A stretch of DNA of 64,000 nucleotides, taken from assembly GCF_013782625.1 (NCBI RefSeq), contig NZ_CP056199.1, forward strand, positions 3,490,588-3,554,587. Direction: 5' to 3'. This document shows, in pieces, positions 1 to 9,532 of this stretch. Under the pieces are notes generated by a model. The model saw only the letters and a list, made by a program, of their open reading frames with translations, was not told the DNA's origin and did no database searches. Position numbers and translations under genes: made by a program. The DNA comes from Enterobacter sp. RHBSTW-00994 (lineage in GTDB: Bacteria > Pseudomonadota > Gammaproteobacteria > Enterobacterales > Enterobacteriaceae). The number at the start of each line of letters is the position of its first letter. The stretch's first letter is position 1.

Positions 1-18
1 ATCCAGTGAGAGAGACCG

Positions 19-822
19 ATGCATCCGATGCTGACCATCGCCGTGCGCGCAGCGCGCAAGGCGGGTAATGTAATTGCCAAACACTACGAAACACCTGACT
101 CCGTAGAAACCAGCCAGAAAGGCAGCAATGATTTCGTGACGAATGTCGATAAAGCCGCAGAAGCGATTATTATCGAAACAATCCGCAAATCTTACCCGCA
201 GCACACCATCATCACCGAAGAAAGCGGTGAACACGAAGGTACAGATCAGGATGTTCAATGGGTTATCGATCCACTGGATGGCACGACCAACTTCGTAAAA
301 CGTCTTCCACACTTCTCTGTATCTATCGCAGTACGCATTAAAGGCCGTACTGAAGTTGCTGTGGTTTATGATCCAATGCGTAACGAACTCTTCACCGCGA
401 CCCGCGGCCAGGGGGCTCAACTGAATGGTTATCGTCTGCGCGGCAGCAATGCTCGCGATCTGGATGGTACTATTCTGGCGACCGGCTTCCCGTTCAAAGC
501 CAAACAACACGCTACTGCATACATGAATATCCTGGGCAAGCTGTTCACCGAATGTGCTGACTTCCGTCGCACCGGCTCTGCTGCACTGGATCTGGCGTAT
601 GTTGCTGCTGGCCGCGTTGACGGTTACTTCGAAATTGGCCTGAAGCCGTGGGATTTCGCTGCTGGCGAACTGATTGCACGCGAAGCTGGCGCGCTGGTGT
701 GCGATTTCACCGGTGGTCACAACTACATGCTGACAGGCAACATCGTGGCGGGTAACCCACGTGTGGTTAAAGCCATGCTGGCAAATATGCGTGATGAACT
801 GAGCGAAGCGCTGAAGCGTTAA
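19..822 (+). CDS. suhB: Inositol-1-monophosphatase / Nus-complex factor SuhB
   Basis: A 267-residue protein, full length for SuhB. The inositol monophosphatase fold is marked by E67-E68, the metal-binding motif DPLDGTT at residues 84-90 and a second metal motif KPWDFAAG near residue 212. The family hydrolyses myo-inositol-1-phosphate with Mg2+. In enterobacteria SuhB is also known to join the NusA/B/E/G antitermination complex that assists rRNA transcription and 30S maturation, which is probably its main role. The start is the ATG after a GAGAGA stretch; the protein begins MHPML like the E. coli protein. Only 18 bases of upstream DNA are in the window, so its promoter is not visible. Identity is very secure. 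Confidence 0.98.
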   Translation: MHPMLTIAVRAARKAGNVIAKHYETPDSVETSQKGSNDFVTNVDKAAEAIIIETIRKSYPQHTIITEESGEHEGTDQDVQWVIDPLDGTTNFVKRLPHFSVSIAVRIKGRTEVAVVYDPMRNELFTATRGQGAQLNGYRLRGSNARDLDGTILATGFPFKAKQHATAYMNILGKLFTECADFRRTGSAALDLAYVAAGRVDGYFEIGLKPWDFAAGELIAREAGALVCDFTGGHNYMLTGNIVAGNPRVVKAMLANMRDELSEALKR

Positions 823-836
823 TTCAGCTCATCGCC

Positions 837-874
837 CCAGCCTGGTCATCCTCTATGGGAGAAGGCCAGGCTGG
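837..874. terminator. Hairpin between suhB and the convergent metal exporter
   Basis: CCAGCCTGG (837-845) pairs with CCAGGCTGG (866-874), a 9-bp perfect stem lying 15 bases after the suhB stop and 19 bases from the end of the convergent exporter gene. There is no T-run on either strand, so it may be a transcript 3'-end stabilising stem and not an intrinsic terminator. Confidence 0.45.
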
Positions 875-892
875 ACATCAAATCACATACCG

Positions 893-1873
893 TCAAAAGG
901 GCCGCAACCCCCTTCCCACCGGCACTGCACTCATCCACATCGTTACCGCTGCAACCAGTAAAATCACGCCACCCGCCAATGCGAGCGTAGTCCACCCTAC
1001 CTGTCGCCATAGCACCGGCGTTGTGTTACCACTGAGTTTGACCGCCATCTGACGGAAACTGTGCACCAGCAATGCCAGCGATGAAATCGTTAATGATGTC
1101 CCCGCCGCCATCGCCAGCGCCGACAGCATTCCCCAGCCAAATACGCCAATCACCTTACTGAACAGCAGCACCATGATCGCGCCTGAACATGGACGCATTC
1201 CCATCGAGAGGATGATCATCGCGCGCGCACGCCAGTCATCGCCATTCTGTAATTGATCCTGCGTCGGCAGATGCTGATGCCCACAGCCACAGTGGGCATC
1301 GTGAACATGGTGCGGCGTAAATGTTTTGAATTTTGGTTTTTGCAGTAATACCTGCAATTTTTTCAGCGCTCGCCAGCAAAGAATGAGCCCCAGCATGCCG
1401 ACCAGCGCATAACTCCCCTTCTCCAGCCAAAAACTGCTCATATGCAACTGACGCGCAGGAAGTTGTAAAAGCGACAGCACAATCACCACCAGCCCAATCG
1501 CTACGCAACCCTGAAGCAGTGAAGAGGCCAGCGTCAGGCCAATACTCGATTTCAGCTTCGACGGATGGGTAGCAAGCCAGGTAGTGATCACGATCTTGCC
1601 ATGCCCCGGTCCCAGAGCATGCAGCACACCGTAAACAAAGCTGAATGCCAGGAGAGCGCCCCCCGCTTTCGTCGGGTTTTCGGCCACCCCTTTCAGCAAC
1701 CCGCTCATCTGCTGGTTAACCTCTCGCTGCCAGATAATGCTTTTCATCATTACCTGAGGCCAGGCGTGCCATAACCACAGTGAACCACACACGGCAAACA
1801 GCAAAAAAAGAGCCAGCGGCCAAAGATGCAGCCACTGGCGAGATTTTCTGACCGGAGAAGAAATCACTGACAT
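893..1873 (-). CDS. Nickel/cobalt efflux transporter, NicO (RcnA-like) family
   Basis: A 326-residue polytopic inner-membrane protein. The NicO/NiCoT signature HALGPGHGK lies at residues 85-93. A cytoplasmic His/Cys-rich loop follows at about 188-201 (HHVHDAHCGCGHQH), then SMGMRPCSGA near 224, which is typical of this family (COG2215). The family exports Ni2+/Co2+; the substrate here is inferred. The gene overlaps the end of the upstream DUF1007 gene by 10 bases, so the two are translated as a pair. This module is absent from E. coli K-12, where yfhR occupies the suhB-csiE interval. The specific metal is not determinable from sequence. Confidence 0.88.
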   Translation of the reverse strand: MSVISSPVRKSRQWLHLWPLALFLLFAVCGSLWLWHAWPQVMMKSIIWQREVNQQMSGLLKGVAENPTKAGGALLAFSFVYGVLHALGPGHGKIVITTWLATHPSKLKSSIGLTLASSLLQGCVAIGLVVIVLSLLQLPARQLHMSSFWLEKGSYALVGMLGLILCWRALKKLQVLLQKPKFKTFTPHHVHDAHCGCGHQHLPTQDQLQNGDDWRARAMIILSMGMRPCSGAIMVLLFSKVIGVFGWGMLSALAMAAGTSLTISSLALLVHSFRQMAVKLSGNTTPVLWRQVGWTTLALAGGVILLVAAVTMWMSAVPVGRGLRPF

Positions 1874-2502
1874 TGTAAGGTTACCTGCTGTGCAAACTGT
1901 TTCCCCAACTCCATATCCTCCGGCGGCGCGTCTGCTTTATCGAGCGATACGGCAAAGTTAAGCGTTTCCTCGCTGGGTTTTGGAGTGTGTACGGCAATCT
2001 TACAATTTTTTTGCAGGGCAGCAGGAAGGTGTGCATCACCGTCTTCGGCGTAACTCATATCAACATAGTAAGTGGGGTCGAACGTCGAAAAGGTGTATTT
2101 CTGTCCTGCCAGCAGTTGCGGTTCAGCCAGCGGGAGAATGAACGTTAGTACCGCCTGATGCCCCTCGCGTGACATTCCATACTCTGTCGGGCGATTGAGA
2201 AACTTCACTTTCTTCCCGTCATGCCAGAACTCTGTGAAATAGTGCTGACCGAGGACATTGGCCATCACTTCTGCAGCCAGTTTTTTCCAAATCTCATCAC
2301 CAGGCCTGGCATTTCCTGCATCATAAAGCAGATCAGCAGAGGTAATTTCATCCATCGTCCAGCGCATTTTCAGACCGCTGAGATGTGTTCCATCCGTTAC
2401 CAGATCCGTTTTCAGGCTGATAAAACTGTGAGGATGTGCGCTAACGGTAAGAGAGAAAACCGCCAAAAATAACGCCAAGGCGCTTTGTTTAACTATTTGC
2501 AT
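1864..2502 (-). CDS. DUF1007 family periplasmic protein (partner of NicO exporter)
   Basis: A 212-residue protein with a clear signal peptide: a basic start, the hydrophobic stretch ALALFLAVFSLTVSA and a likely cut before HPHSF. The mature N-terminus starts with the HPH motif usual for DUF1007 (COG3683), a family repeatedly found next to NicO transporters. It may bind metal in the periplasm and feed the exporter, but no function is proven. I start at the ATG at 2502; a GTG three bases upstream sits too close to the GAGGAA ribosome site. The gene is first of a two-gene operon and is divergent from csiE. Confidence 0.82.
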   Translation of the reverse strand: MQIVKQSALALFLAVFSLTVSAHPHSFISLKTDLVTDGTHLSGLKMRWTMDEITSADLLYDAGNARPGDEIWKKLAAEVMANVLGQHYFTEFWHDGKKVKFLNRPTEYGMSREGHQAVLTFILPLAEPQLLAGQKYTFSTFDPTYYVDMSYAEDGDAHLPAALQKNCKIAVHTPKPSEETLNFAVSLDKADAPPEDMELGKQFAQQVTLQCQ

Positions 2503-2627
2503 CACTTCCTCACGTCAAAAATTCTGTGATGTTCGCCAGCATTCCTGAAGGAAAGAGCTCTCGCTGCGCTTTCTTGCGGACATCCTTTAGCTATTCTTAC
2601 CAGACACTCCTACTGGATACCCGACAG

Positions 2628-3905
2628 ATGATGACGACGCTCGAAATACCATCTGTGCTTTCCAGTTCGCAGCGCCGCTGCCAGGTGCTTTTGATGCTTT
2701 ACCTGCCCGATGCTGCCGTCACCGCACAAAGCATTATTGCTGCTAATGGGGTGGACGATGCTATCGCACGGCAAGATATAGCCGAGACGCGCGATGAAAT
2801 CCAGCGCTATCACCGGCTAGACATCGTTTCGCATCATGACGGTAGCTACCGAATTGAAGGCACAGCACTGAATCAACGGTTATGCCTGCTGCACTGGCTG
2901 CGCAGGTCACTTCGGCTTTGCCCACATTTTGTGACTCATCAGTTTACGCCCGCGCTTAAAACCGCACTTAAACAGCATGGCATTGCCCGGACGCTGTATG
3001 ACGATACAAATCTAAGAGCACTGATTAACTTCTGTTCGCGCAAGCTTCAGCGCCAGTTTGAATGCCGGGACATTCAGTTTTTACAGCTTTTTTTGCAATA
3101 TTGTCTGATTCAGCACCATCTGGGTAAAACGCCGCAGTTTTCCCACATTCAGCGCAACTGGACGCAATCACGGAGCGAGTATTTCACCGCGCAGGAGATC
3201 GTTCGTCACTGGAAGCGACGTGTCGCCAGGATACCTCACGTTGATGAACAGCTATTTTTGGCGCTGCTGTTTATGATGCTACGCACTCCCGACCCTGCTA
3301 TGGATAAACACCAGCAGGATGAACGTCTGCGCCGGACAATTGTCCGGATGATTGCCCGTTTCCGGTCGCAAACCGGTATGCACTTTAGCGATGAACAAGG
3401 CCTGACCGATCAGCTTTATATCCATCTTGCTCAGGCGCTTGACCGCTCGCTGTTCGATGTCGGTATTGATAACAGTCTGCCGGAGGAGATCCATCGGCTC
3501 TATCCACGACTGCTGCGCACAACGAAAGATGTGCTTTTCGAACTGGAAGCCGAGTTTGGGCTGCATTTCTCTGATGATGAGATGAGCCTGGTTGCTGTTA
3601 TTTTTGGCGCATGGCTGATGCAGGAAAGTGACTTGCATGAAAAACAGGTGGTGTTGCTGACGGGTGACGATCAGGCCTGCGAAGCACTGATTGAGCAGCA
3701 ATTACGGGAAATTACGTTGCTGCCGCTCAATATCCGCTATCTGTCGTTAAAGACCTATCAGAAAGAGGGTGCGCCCAGGGAAGCGGCACTGGTTGTCACC
3801 CCTTACGCTACGACGTTACCGCTGTTCTCGCCGCCGCTTATTCATGCCGTTGAGGCGCTCAATATGCAGCAGCAAGAACATATCCGGGCCATGCTCGAAT
3901 CGTAA
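2628..3905 (+). CDS. csiE: Stationary-phase protein CsiE with PRD domains
   Basis: The E. coli CsiE-equivalent start is the ATG at 2628 (MMTTLEIPSV), giving 425 residues against 426 in K-12; the frame is open further upstream to 2526 but that extension matches nothing in CsiE. The protein carries PTS-regulation domains in its C-terminal half (for example LYPRLLRTTKDVLFELEAEF) and an N-terminal region like that of antiterminator/activator proteins. In E. coli it is a carbon-starvation-inducible gene under RpoS and cAMP-CRP; its molecular role is unknown. The gene ends three bases from the convergent hcaT. Identity is secure by length, motif order and neighbours. Confidence 0.93.
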   Translation: MMTTLEIPSVLSSSQRRCQVLLMLYLPDAAVTAQSIIAANGVDDAIARQDIAETRDEIQRYHRLDIVSHHDGSYRIEGTALNQRLCLLHWLRRSLRLCPHFVTHQFTPALKTALKQHGIARTLYDDTNLRALINFCSRKLQRQFECRDIQFLQLFLQYCLIQHHLGKTPQFSHIQRNWTQSRSEYFTAQEIVRHWKRRVARIPHVDEQLFLALLFMMLRTPDPAMDKHQQDERLRRTIVRMIARFRSQTGMHFSDEQGLTDQLYIHLAQALDRSLFDVGIDNSLPEEIHRLYPRLLRTTKDVLFELEAEFGLHFSDDEMSLVAVIFGAWLMQESDLHEKQVVLLTGDDQACEALIEQQLREITLLPLNIRYLSLKTYQKEGAPREAALVVTPYATTLPLFSPPLIHAVEALNMQQQEHIRAMLES

Positions 3906-3908
3906 GTC

Positions 3909-5048
3909 TTATACGCGCGCGGCCACTTTGGGACGCACTACCATTGCAGGCAGCGCCACCAGAGCCATCACCCAGAATACGCCATGCCCCAGGTGCTGAT
4001 ACAGGAAACCGGCAAAGACTGTCATTATTGCGATACTGCCACCCATGGCCACCGCGGAATAAACCGCCTGAAGTCGAATAACGTCCCCACCCTCACGAGC
4101 AGCGATATAGCGCATCGCCGCCAGATGACAAACGGTGAAGGTTCCACAGTGCAGGATTTGCGCCACAATCAGCCACGGCAGCTCTGTGGTCCAGCCCATA
4201 ATGCCCCAGCGCGCCACACCGCAAATAGCGGAAAGCAATAACAGATCGCGAGCACCAAAACGGCGGAACAGTTTTTTGCTCAGCGCGAAGATAACAACTT
4301 CTGCCACCACGCCGAGTGACCATAAATAGCCCACCGCTGAAGCGGAATATCCCGCCCCCTGCCAGTAAATCGCACTGAAGCCATAGTAGGCCGCATGTGC
4401 CCCTTGTAGCAGGCAGACACAGGCCAGAAAACGCCAACTCTGCGCCACTAGCGTGCGCCAGGCCGGCCAGCCAGCACTCTCCTGGTGACGACTTTCCCCC
4501 TGCGGCATTACCGACGGACGCAGCAGCATGCCCAGTAACATGGAGGCAATCCCGATGCTCAGCAGTGCCAGAATGGCGTGGTAATCGTAGAGACTGACCA
4601 GTTTGCCCACCAGCGCGGACCCAATCACAAACGCAATCGATCCCCACAGGCGAACACGGCCATAATCCATGGTTATCTGTTTTTGCCATGTATTTGCCAG
4701 GGCATCTGTCAACGGAACCAGGGGAGAGAAGAAAAGGTTAAAACCCACCATCACCACCATCAGCCAGGCAAACTGATGGCTGATCCAAAACCCGGCAAGG
4801 AACACCAGCGTCAGGAGCGCCAGAATACGTAAGGATTTAATCAGTAATGAGGGATCGCTAACACGGGGGGCAATAATGAGACTACCGAGAAAACGTGCGA
4901 TAAGTCCTGCACCGAGCAACAAACCGATGGTCTCAGGCGTCAGCCCAATTCCTTTGAGCCAGACGCTCCAGAAAGGCAGAAAAATACCGTAGCTGAAAAA
5001 ATAGGTGAAATAGCTGAGCGCCAGCCAGCGTGTGGAATGCAAAGCCAT
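3909..5048 (-). CDS. hcaT: MFS transporter HcaT (putative 3-phenylpropionate permease)
   Basis: A major-facilitator protein of 379 residues from the ATG at 5048 (MALHSTRWLALSYF), the same length and N-terminus as E. coli HcaT. GGGAGG lies six bases before this ATG and fixes the start; the frame runs open 14 codons further up. About twelve membrane spans are seen. In E. coli HcaT is thought to import 3-phenylpropionate for the adjacent hcaREFCBD dioxygenase genes. Those genes are absent here: the next gene is an unrelated DUF2569 protein. The substrate is therefore uncertain in this genome. Confidence 0.92.
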   Translation of the reverse strand: MALHSTRWLALSYFTYFFSYGIFLPFWSVWLKGIGLTPETIGLLLGAGLIARFLGSLIIAPRVSDPSLLIKSLRILALLTLVFLAGFWISHQFAWLMVVMVGFNLFFSPLVPLTDALANTWQKQITMDYGRVRLWGSIAFVIGSALVGKLVSLYDYHAILALLSIGIASMLLGMLLRPSVMPQGESRHQESAGWPAWRTLVAQSWRFLACVCLLQGAHAAYYGFSAIYWQGAGYSASAVGYLWSLGVVAEVVIFALSKKLFRRFGARDLLLLSAICGVARWGIMGWTTELPWLIVAQILHCGTFTVCHLAAMRYIAAREGGDVIRLQAVYSAVAMGGSIAIMTVFAGFLYQHLGHGVFWVMALVALPAMVVRPKVAARV

Positions 5049-5135
5049 GAATCCCTCCCGATATGGAGGCGATAGTCTGGCGGTAAACAAGTATCAGCGC
5101 AAGCCACGAGTAACAACTAAATAACACGTAAATTT

Positions 5136-5157
5136 AGCAGGGCTTTATCGCCCTGCT
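5136..5157 (-). terminator. Candidate terminator after the DUF2569 gene
   Basis: AGCAGGGC and GCCCTGCT form an 8-bp perfect stem with a 6-base loop, four bases after the minus-strand DUF2569 stop. The following minus-strand bases (AAATTTA) are only weakly T-rich. Confidence 0.55.
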
Positions 5158-5160
5158 GTA

Positions 5161-5658
5161 TTACCCGTGAATGAAAACGCGATGAATGCGTTTTGACCGC
5201 AGGAAATAAGGGATCCAGATAAGCGCGCCAACCAGCGGTGAAAGCGCATTACGGATATCTGCAGTATCCAGTCTGGCATCAAAGACCCACGCCGGAATAC
5301 CTACGAAATAAAGCATGTAAGCCACCCCCATTAAATAGTAGGGAATGATGATTTTGCGGATACCCGCTTTTCTTTTAAAGAAGAACCATCCAGCAGCAAA
5401 GGTCAGAACCAGATCAATTAACACAACCGGAATTCCTCCCATGCCAAACAGAGTGATACCACTGCCTTGCTGAAAATAACGGAACACGGCGGAAAAATAG
5501 TTCCAGGCGCCAAACGGTGTCGTCAGCAGGTTAATCACTAACCCGGCAGCAGGCAGATAAAGCAGCCCGTTTATTTTCTGTTCATCCTGTTGTTCGCACT
5601 CATCACACAACCCAGACTCTTTATTGGCCTCTTTTTGCTGACATTCTATGCACTGCAT
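5161..5658 (-). CDS. DUF2569 family inner-membrane protein with N-terminal Cys motif
   Basis: A 165-residue protein starting MQCIECQQKE. It has two CxxC motifs (C3/C6 and C18/C21) that look like a small zinc ribbon, followed by four hydrophobic segments (about 34-50, 72-92, 105-122, 136-152). The membrane part resembles the DUF2569 family (YdgK-type proteins), whose role is unknown. An AGGGA ribosome site precedes the ATG at 5658. It sits where E. coli carries the hca genes, between hcaT and yphA, and appears monocistronic with its own hairpin downstream. Confidence 0.72.
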   Translation of the reverse strand: MQCIECQQKEANKESGLCDECEQQDEQKINGLLYLPAAGLVINLLTTPFGAWNYFSAVFRYFQQGSGITLFGMGGIPVVLIDLVLTFAAGWFFFKRKAGIRKIIIPYYLMGVAYMLYFVGIPAWVFDARLDTADIRNALSPLVGALIWIPYFLRSKRIHRVFIHG

Positions 5659-5808
5659 ATTTATCCCTTGCCAAAGAAAAGAGGTGATTTTACACGATAG
5701 CGCTATTTTACATCACACCAATGCCTGATTTATGAAGAAAAGCTGAATGGCACGCCTGCAATTTGTGTATTAGCTTTAAGAAAGGTCCCACCTGAAAACG
5801 AGCCTGCT

Positions 5809-6231
5809 ATGAACACTCTGCGTTATTTTGATTTCGGCCAGTCCCGTCCTCTGATGTTACTGATTGCCCGTATCGCGATCGTTGTGTTGTTTATTATTTT
5901 TGGTTTTCCGAAGCTGACTGGATTTAGTGGTACGGTGCAATATATGACGTCACTGGGCGCACCAATGCCCATGCTGGCCGCCATTATTGCCGTGGTGATG
6001 GAAGTTCCCGCCGCCATTCTTATTGTGCTCGGCTTTTTTACTCGCCCGCTGGCGATACTCTTCGTTTTTTATACGCTAGGGACGGCGGTAATTGGCCACC
6101 ACTACTGGGACATGAGCGGCGATGCGGTTGTGCCAAATATGATCAACTTCTATAAAAATATCAGTATTGCTGGTGCATTCTTGCTGCTGGCGATAACCGG
6201 GCCTGGCGCACTCTCCATTGACCGACGTTAA
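5809..6231 (+). CDS. yphA: DoxX-family inner-membrane protein YphA
   Basis: A 140-residue protein, the same length as E. coli YphA, with four hydrophobic helices typical of the DoxX family (for example [18 protein letters not shown] near residues 19-36 and a GFFTRPLA turn). DoxX proteins have been linked to quinone or thiol-redox functions, but YphA itself has no proven role. It is followed by a strong bidirectional terminator shared with glyA. Its position before glyA is the E. coli one apart from the missing hca/yph genes. Confidence 0.88.
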   Translation: MNTLRYFDFGQSRPLMLLIARIAIVVLFIIFGFPKLTGFSGTVQYMTSLGAPMPMLAAIIAVVMEVPAAILIVLGFFTRPLAILFVFYTLGTAVIGHHYWDMSGDAVVPNMINFYKNISIAGAFLLLAITGPGALSIDRR

Positions 6232-6235
6232 CCAT

Positions 6236-6265
6236 AAAAAAAGGCCGCAACCGCGGCCTTTTTTA
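6236..6265. terminator. Bidirectional terminator between yphA and glyA
   Basis: AAAAAAGGCCGC, a 4-base loop, then GCGGCCTTTTTT. The A- and T-runs on both sides make it work in both directions, for yphA (+) and glyA (-). Confidence 0.9.
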
Positions 6266-6281
6266 GTTCAGCAATACTGAA

Positions 6282-7535
6282 TTATGCGTAAACAGGGAAG
6301 CGTGCGCAGATATCCAGCACTTTACCTTTAACGCGCTCAATGACCGCTTCGTCATTGATGTTGTCCAGAACGTCACACATCCAGCCTGCCAGCTCTTTCA
6401 CTTCCGCTTCTTTGAAACCGCGACGCGTCACAGCCGGAGAACCGATACGGATACCGGAGGTCACAAACGGGCTCTTAGGATCGTTAGGCACGCTGTTTTT
6501 GTTAACGGTGATGTTGGCACGGCCCAGGGCAGCGTCAGCTTCTTTACCGGTCAGGTTTTTATCAACCAGATCCAGCAGGAACAGGTGGTTCTCAGTACCG
6601 CCAGACACCACTTTGTAACCACGATTCAGGAAGACTTCCACCATCGCTTTGGCGTTTTTCGCAACCTGCTGCTGGTAAACCTTGAACTCTGGCTCCATCG
6701 CTTCTTTCAGTGCCACTGCTTTACCCGCGATAACGTGCATCAGCGGGCCGCCCTGTGCGCTTGGGAAAACAGCAGAGTTCAGTTTCTTGTACAGCTCTTC
6801 GCTACCGCCTTTCGCCAGGATCAGGCCACCGCGTGGACCTGCCAGGGTTTTGTGGGTCGTGGTGGTTACAACGTGAGCATGCGGAACCGGGTTCGGGTAT
6901 ACATCCGCAGCAATCAGGCCTGCAACGTGCGCCATATCCACGAACAGATACGCACCGATGCTGTCTGCGATTTCACGCATTTTTGCCCAATCAACCACGC
7001 CAGAGTATGCGGAGAAACCACCGATAATCATCTTCGGTTTGTGGGTTTGAGCCTGCTTCGCCATGTCAGCGTAGTCAATTTTACCGGACTCATCGATACC
7101 GTAAGGGATGATGTTGTACAGCTTGCCGGAGAAGTTAACCGGAGAGCCGTGAGTCAGGTGGCCACCTTGCGCCAGGTTCATACCCAGAACGGTATCACCC
7201 GGTTGCAGCAGAGCGGTATAAACAGCGAAGTTAGCCTGAGATCCGGAGTGTGGCTGCACGTTAGCGTAATCAGCGCCAAACAGCTCTTTTGCACGGTCAA
7301 TCGCCAGTTGTTCAACGATATCAACGTATTCGCAACCGCCGTAGTAGCGCTTGCCTGGGTAACCTTCAGCATATTTGTTGGTCAGCTGAGAACCCTGCGC
7401 CTGCATGACGCGCGGGCTGGTGTAGTTCTCGGAGGCGATCAGTTCGATGTGCTCTTCCTGACGTACTTTTTCCTGCTCCATAGCCTGCCACAGTTCGGCA
7501 TCATAATCGGCAATGTTCATTTCACGCTTTAACAT
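6282..7535 (-). CDS. glyA: Serine hydroxymethyltransferase GlyA
   Basis: 417 residues from the ATG at 7535 ([11 protein letters not shown]), matching E. coli GlyA. An in-frame ATG two codons upstream is directly joined to the AGGAG ribosome site, so the inner ATG, six bases from AGGAG, is the better start. The enzyme converts serine and tetrahydrofolate to glycine and methylene-tetrahydrofolate. The pyridoxal-phosphate lysine is in [14 protein letters not shown]. Substitutions against K-12 include [10 protein letters not shown] for LAHGGHLTHG and FPSAQGG for FPGGQGG, both compatible with activity. A PurR box lies upstream in the shared glyA-hmp region. Confidence 0.98.
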   Translation of the reverse strand: MLKREMNIADYDAELWQAMEQEKVRQEEHIELIASENYTSPRVMQAQGSQLTNKYAEGYPGKRYYGGCEYVDIVEQLAIDRAKELFGADYANVQPHSGSQANFAVYTALLQPGDTVLGMNLAQGGHLTHGSPVNFSGKLYNIIPYGIDESGKIDYADMAKQAQTHKPKMIIGGFSAYSGVVDWAKMREIADSIGAYLFVDMAHVAGLIAADVYPNPVPHAHVVTTTTHKTLAGPRGGLILAKGGSEELYKKLNSAVFPSAQGGPLMHVIAGKAVALKEAMEPEFKVYQQQVAKNAKAMVEVFLNRGYKVVSGGTENHLFLLDLVDKNLTGKEADAALGRANITVNKNSVPNDPKSPFVTSGIRIGSPAVTRRGFKEAEVKELAGWMCDVLDNINDEAVIERVKGKVLDICARFPVYA

Positions 7536-7653
7536 CCGCATCTCCTGACTCAGCTAACAATAAAATTTTGACCTGAAAAAGGCAGTCCTGTTGGACAACG
7601 CGCAACAGTATAACTGATTAGTTCTGTGATAACAGGTCTTGACAAAGGATTTT

Positions 7654-7669
7654 ACGCAAACGTTTTCCT
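7654..7669 (-). promoter_or_regulatory. PurR box upstream of glyA
   Basis: ACGCAAACGTTTTCCT on the plus strand (AGGAAAACGTTTGCGT toward glyA) differs from the PurR consensus ACGCAAACGTTTTCGT at one base. It lies about 120 bases before the glyA ATG, as expected for the purine repression of glyA known in E. coli. Confidence 0.85.
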
Positions 7670-7791
7670 TCACGCCACGCAAGGGTTTGAGGAATAAAGC
7701 TCTCGCCATTTTCAATGGATTTCTTTTCAGGTTTGTGATGCATATTTTTCACGATGCAAAGAACCATTTACAACGCAGGGTTATTTTTTAT

Positions 7792-7814
7792 AAGATGCAT
7801 TTAAAATACATCAT
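7792..7814 (+). promoter_or_regulatory. NsrR operator of hmp
   Basis: A 23-bp near-palindrome centred at 7803: AAGATGCATTT, one central A, then AAATACATCAT. It matches the NsrR consensus of two 11-base arms starting AAGATGC. It overlaps a TATAAG box at 7789-7794, so NsrR bound here would block hmp transcription until nitric oxide destroys its cluster. Confidence 0.9.
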
Positions 7815-7841
7815 TAAAGTAACACTCAGAAGGAAGCTGCT

Positions 7842-9032
7842 ATGCTCGACGCTCAAACCATCGCAACCGTTAAAGCCACCATTCCCCTGCTGGTCGAAAC
7901 CGGACCTAAACTTACCGCCCATTTCTACGATCGCATGTTCGCGCATAACCCGGAGCTCAAAGAGATTTTCAACATGAGCAACCAGCGTAATGGCGATCAG
8001 CGTGAAGCACTGTTTAACGCCATCGCGGCTTATGCCAGTAACATTGAAAACCTGGCGGCTTTGCTGCCTGCGGTAGAAAAAATCGCGCAGAAACATACCA
8101 GTTTCCAGATCCAACCCGAGCAATACAATATCGTTGGCGGCCACCTGCTGGCGACGCTGGACGAGATGTTCAGCCCAGGTCAGGAGGTCCTGGACGCATG
8201 GGGTAAAGCCTATGGCGTGCTGGCAAACGTGTTTATCAATCGCGAAGCACAACTCTACAGCGAAAATGCAAACAAAAACGGCGGCTGGGAAGGAACCCGC
8301 GCGTTCCGTATCGTCGAGAAAACCCCGCGTAGCGCCCTGATTACCAGCTTTGAATTTGAACCTGTCGATGGTCAGCCGGTTGCCGATTACCAGCCAGGCC
8401 AGTATCTGGGGGTCTGGCTGAAACCCGAAGGCTTCCCGCACCAGGAGATCCGCCAGTACTCTCTGACACGTAAACCCAACGGTAAAGGCTATCGCATTGC
8501 GGTAAAACGTGAAGAAGGCGGTCAAGTTTCCACCTGGCTGCATAATCATGCGAGTGTCGGAGATGTGGTTCATCTGGCCGCACCAGCGGGCGATTTCTTT
8601 ATGGCCGTTGAGGCGAATACGCCAGTGACGCTGATTTCTGCGGGTGTCGGTCAAACCCCGATGCTGGCGATGCTGGATACGCTGGCAAAATCTAACCACA
8701 GTGCCCAGGTGAACTGGTTCCATGCGGCTGAAAACGGTGACGTTCACGCCTTTGCGGATGAAGTGAATACGATTGCGACAAGTTTGCCACGCTTTAACGC
8801 GCACACCTGGTATCGTCAGCCGACAGACGCTGACCGGGCAGCCAAACGTTTCAACAGTGAAGGATTGATGGATTTAGGCCAGCAGGAAGGTGCGTTCAGC
8901 GCACCAGATATGCAGTTCTACGTCTGTGGTCCGGTGGCGTTTATGCAGTATGCCGCGAAGCAACTGGTTGGATTGGGTGTGGCGAAAGACAACATTCACT
9001 ATGAATGTTTTGGACCGCATAAAGTTCTGTAA
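7842..9032 (+). CDS. hmp: Nitric oxide dioxygenase, flavohaemoglobin Hmp
   Basis: 396 residues, the E. coli length. The N-terminal globin domain (about 1-140) has distal Y29 and proximal haem ligand H85. The FAD-binding domain has RQYSLTR, the NAD-binding domain has GVGQTPM, and the protein ends with the conserved ECFGPHKVL. It oxidises NO to nitrate with NAD(P)H and O2 and is the main aerobic NO defence. GAAGGA seven bases before the ATG is the ribosome site. It is divergent from glyA and controlled by the NsrR box just upstream. Confidence 0.98.
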   Translation: MLDAQTIATVKATIPLLVETGPKLTAHFYDRMFAHNPELKEIFNMSNQRNGDQREALFNAIAAYASNIENLAALLPAVEKIAQKHTSFQIQPEQYNIVGGHLLATLDEMFSPGQEVLDAWGKAYGVLANVFINREAQLYSENANKNGGWEGTRAFRIVEKTPRSALITSFEFEPVDGQPVADYQPGQYLGVWLKPEGFPHQEIRQYSLTRKPNGKGYRIAVKREEGGQVSTWLHNHASVGDVVHLAAPAGDFFMAVEANTPVTLISAGVGQTPMLAMLDTLAKSNHSAQVNWFHAAENGDVHAFADEVNTIATSLPRFNAHTWYRQPTDADRAAKRFNSEGLMDLGQQEGAFSAPDMQFYVCGPVAFMQYAAKQLVGLGVAKDNIHYECFGPHKVL

Positions 9033-9072
9033 TCGCCTAACGGTGCTTCACTTGCAATGGCCTACAGGGCAA

Positions 9073-9109
9073 TCTTGTAGGCCGGATAAGCGCAGCGCCA
9101 CACGGCAAT
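9073..9109. repeat. REP-like element between hmp and glnB
   Basis: The stretch includes TTGTAGGCCGGATAAGCGCA followed by GCGCCACACGGCAA, resembling one arm of an enterobacterial REP (repetitive extragenic palindrome) element. It lies between the convergent hmp and glnB stops, the usual place for REP sequences. The palindrome is imperfect, so this call rests on pattern recognition alone. Confidence 0.55.
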
Positions 9110-9113
9110 CATG

Positions 9114-9461
<348 letters not shown>

Positions 9462-9532
9462 TTAAACTCTTGCCTGTTAACAGCCTCGTAATCGGTTGCT
9501 CACAGTATCATATTCATTCGGATTTTGCGGTA

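Larger units (their letters stand above)
7536..7841. other. glyA-hmp divergent intergenic region
   Basis: These 306 bases hold the divergent glyA and hmp promoters, the PurR box (7654-7669) and the NsrR box (7792-7814). In E. coli MetR also binds here; I could not point to convincing MetR sites by eye. I see no gene in it. Confidence 0.8.

Noticed and set aside
6585-7532. 315-codon plus-strand ORF antisense to glyA
   Set aside because: Shadow of the highly conserved glyA.
7788-8804. 338-codon minus-strand ORF antisense to hmp
   Set aside because: Shadow of hmp; no family similarity and no ribosome site of note.
9073-9109. Possible transposon end between hmp and glnB
   Set aside because: It resembles a REP arm; there is no partner end, target duplication or transposase.
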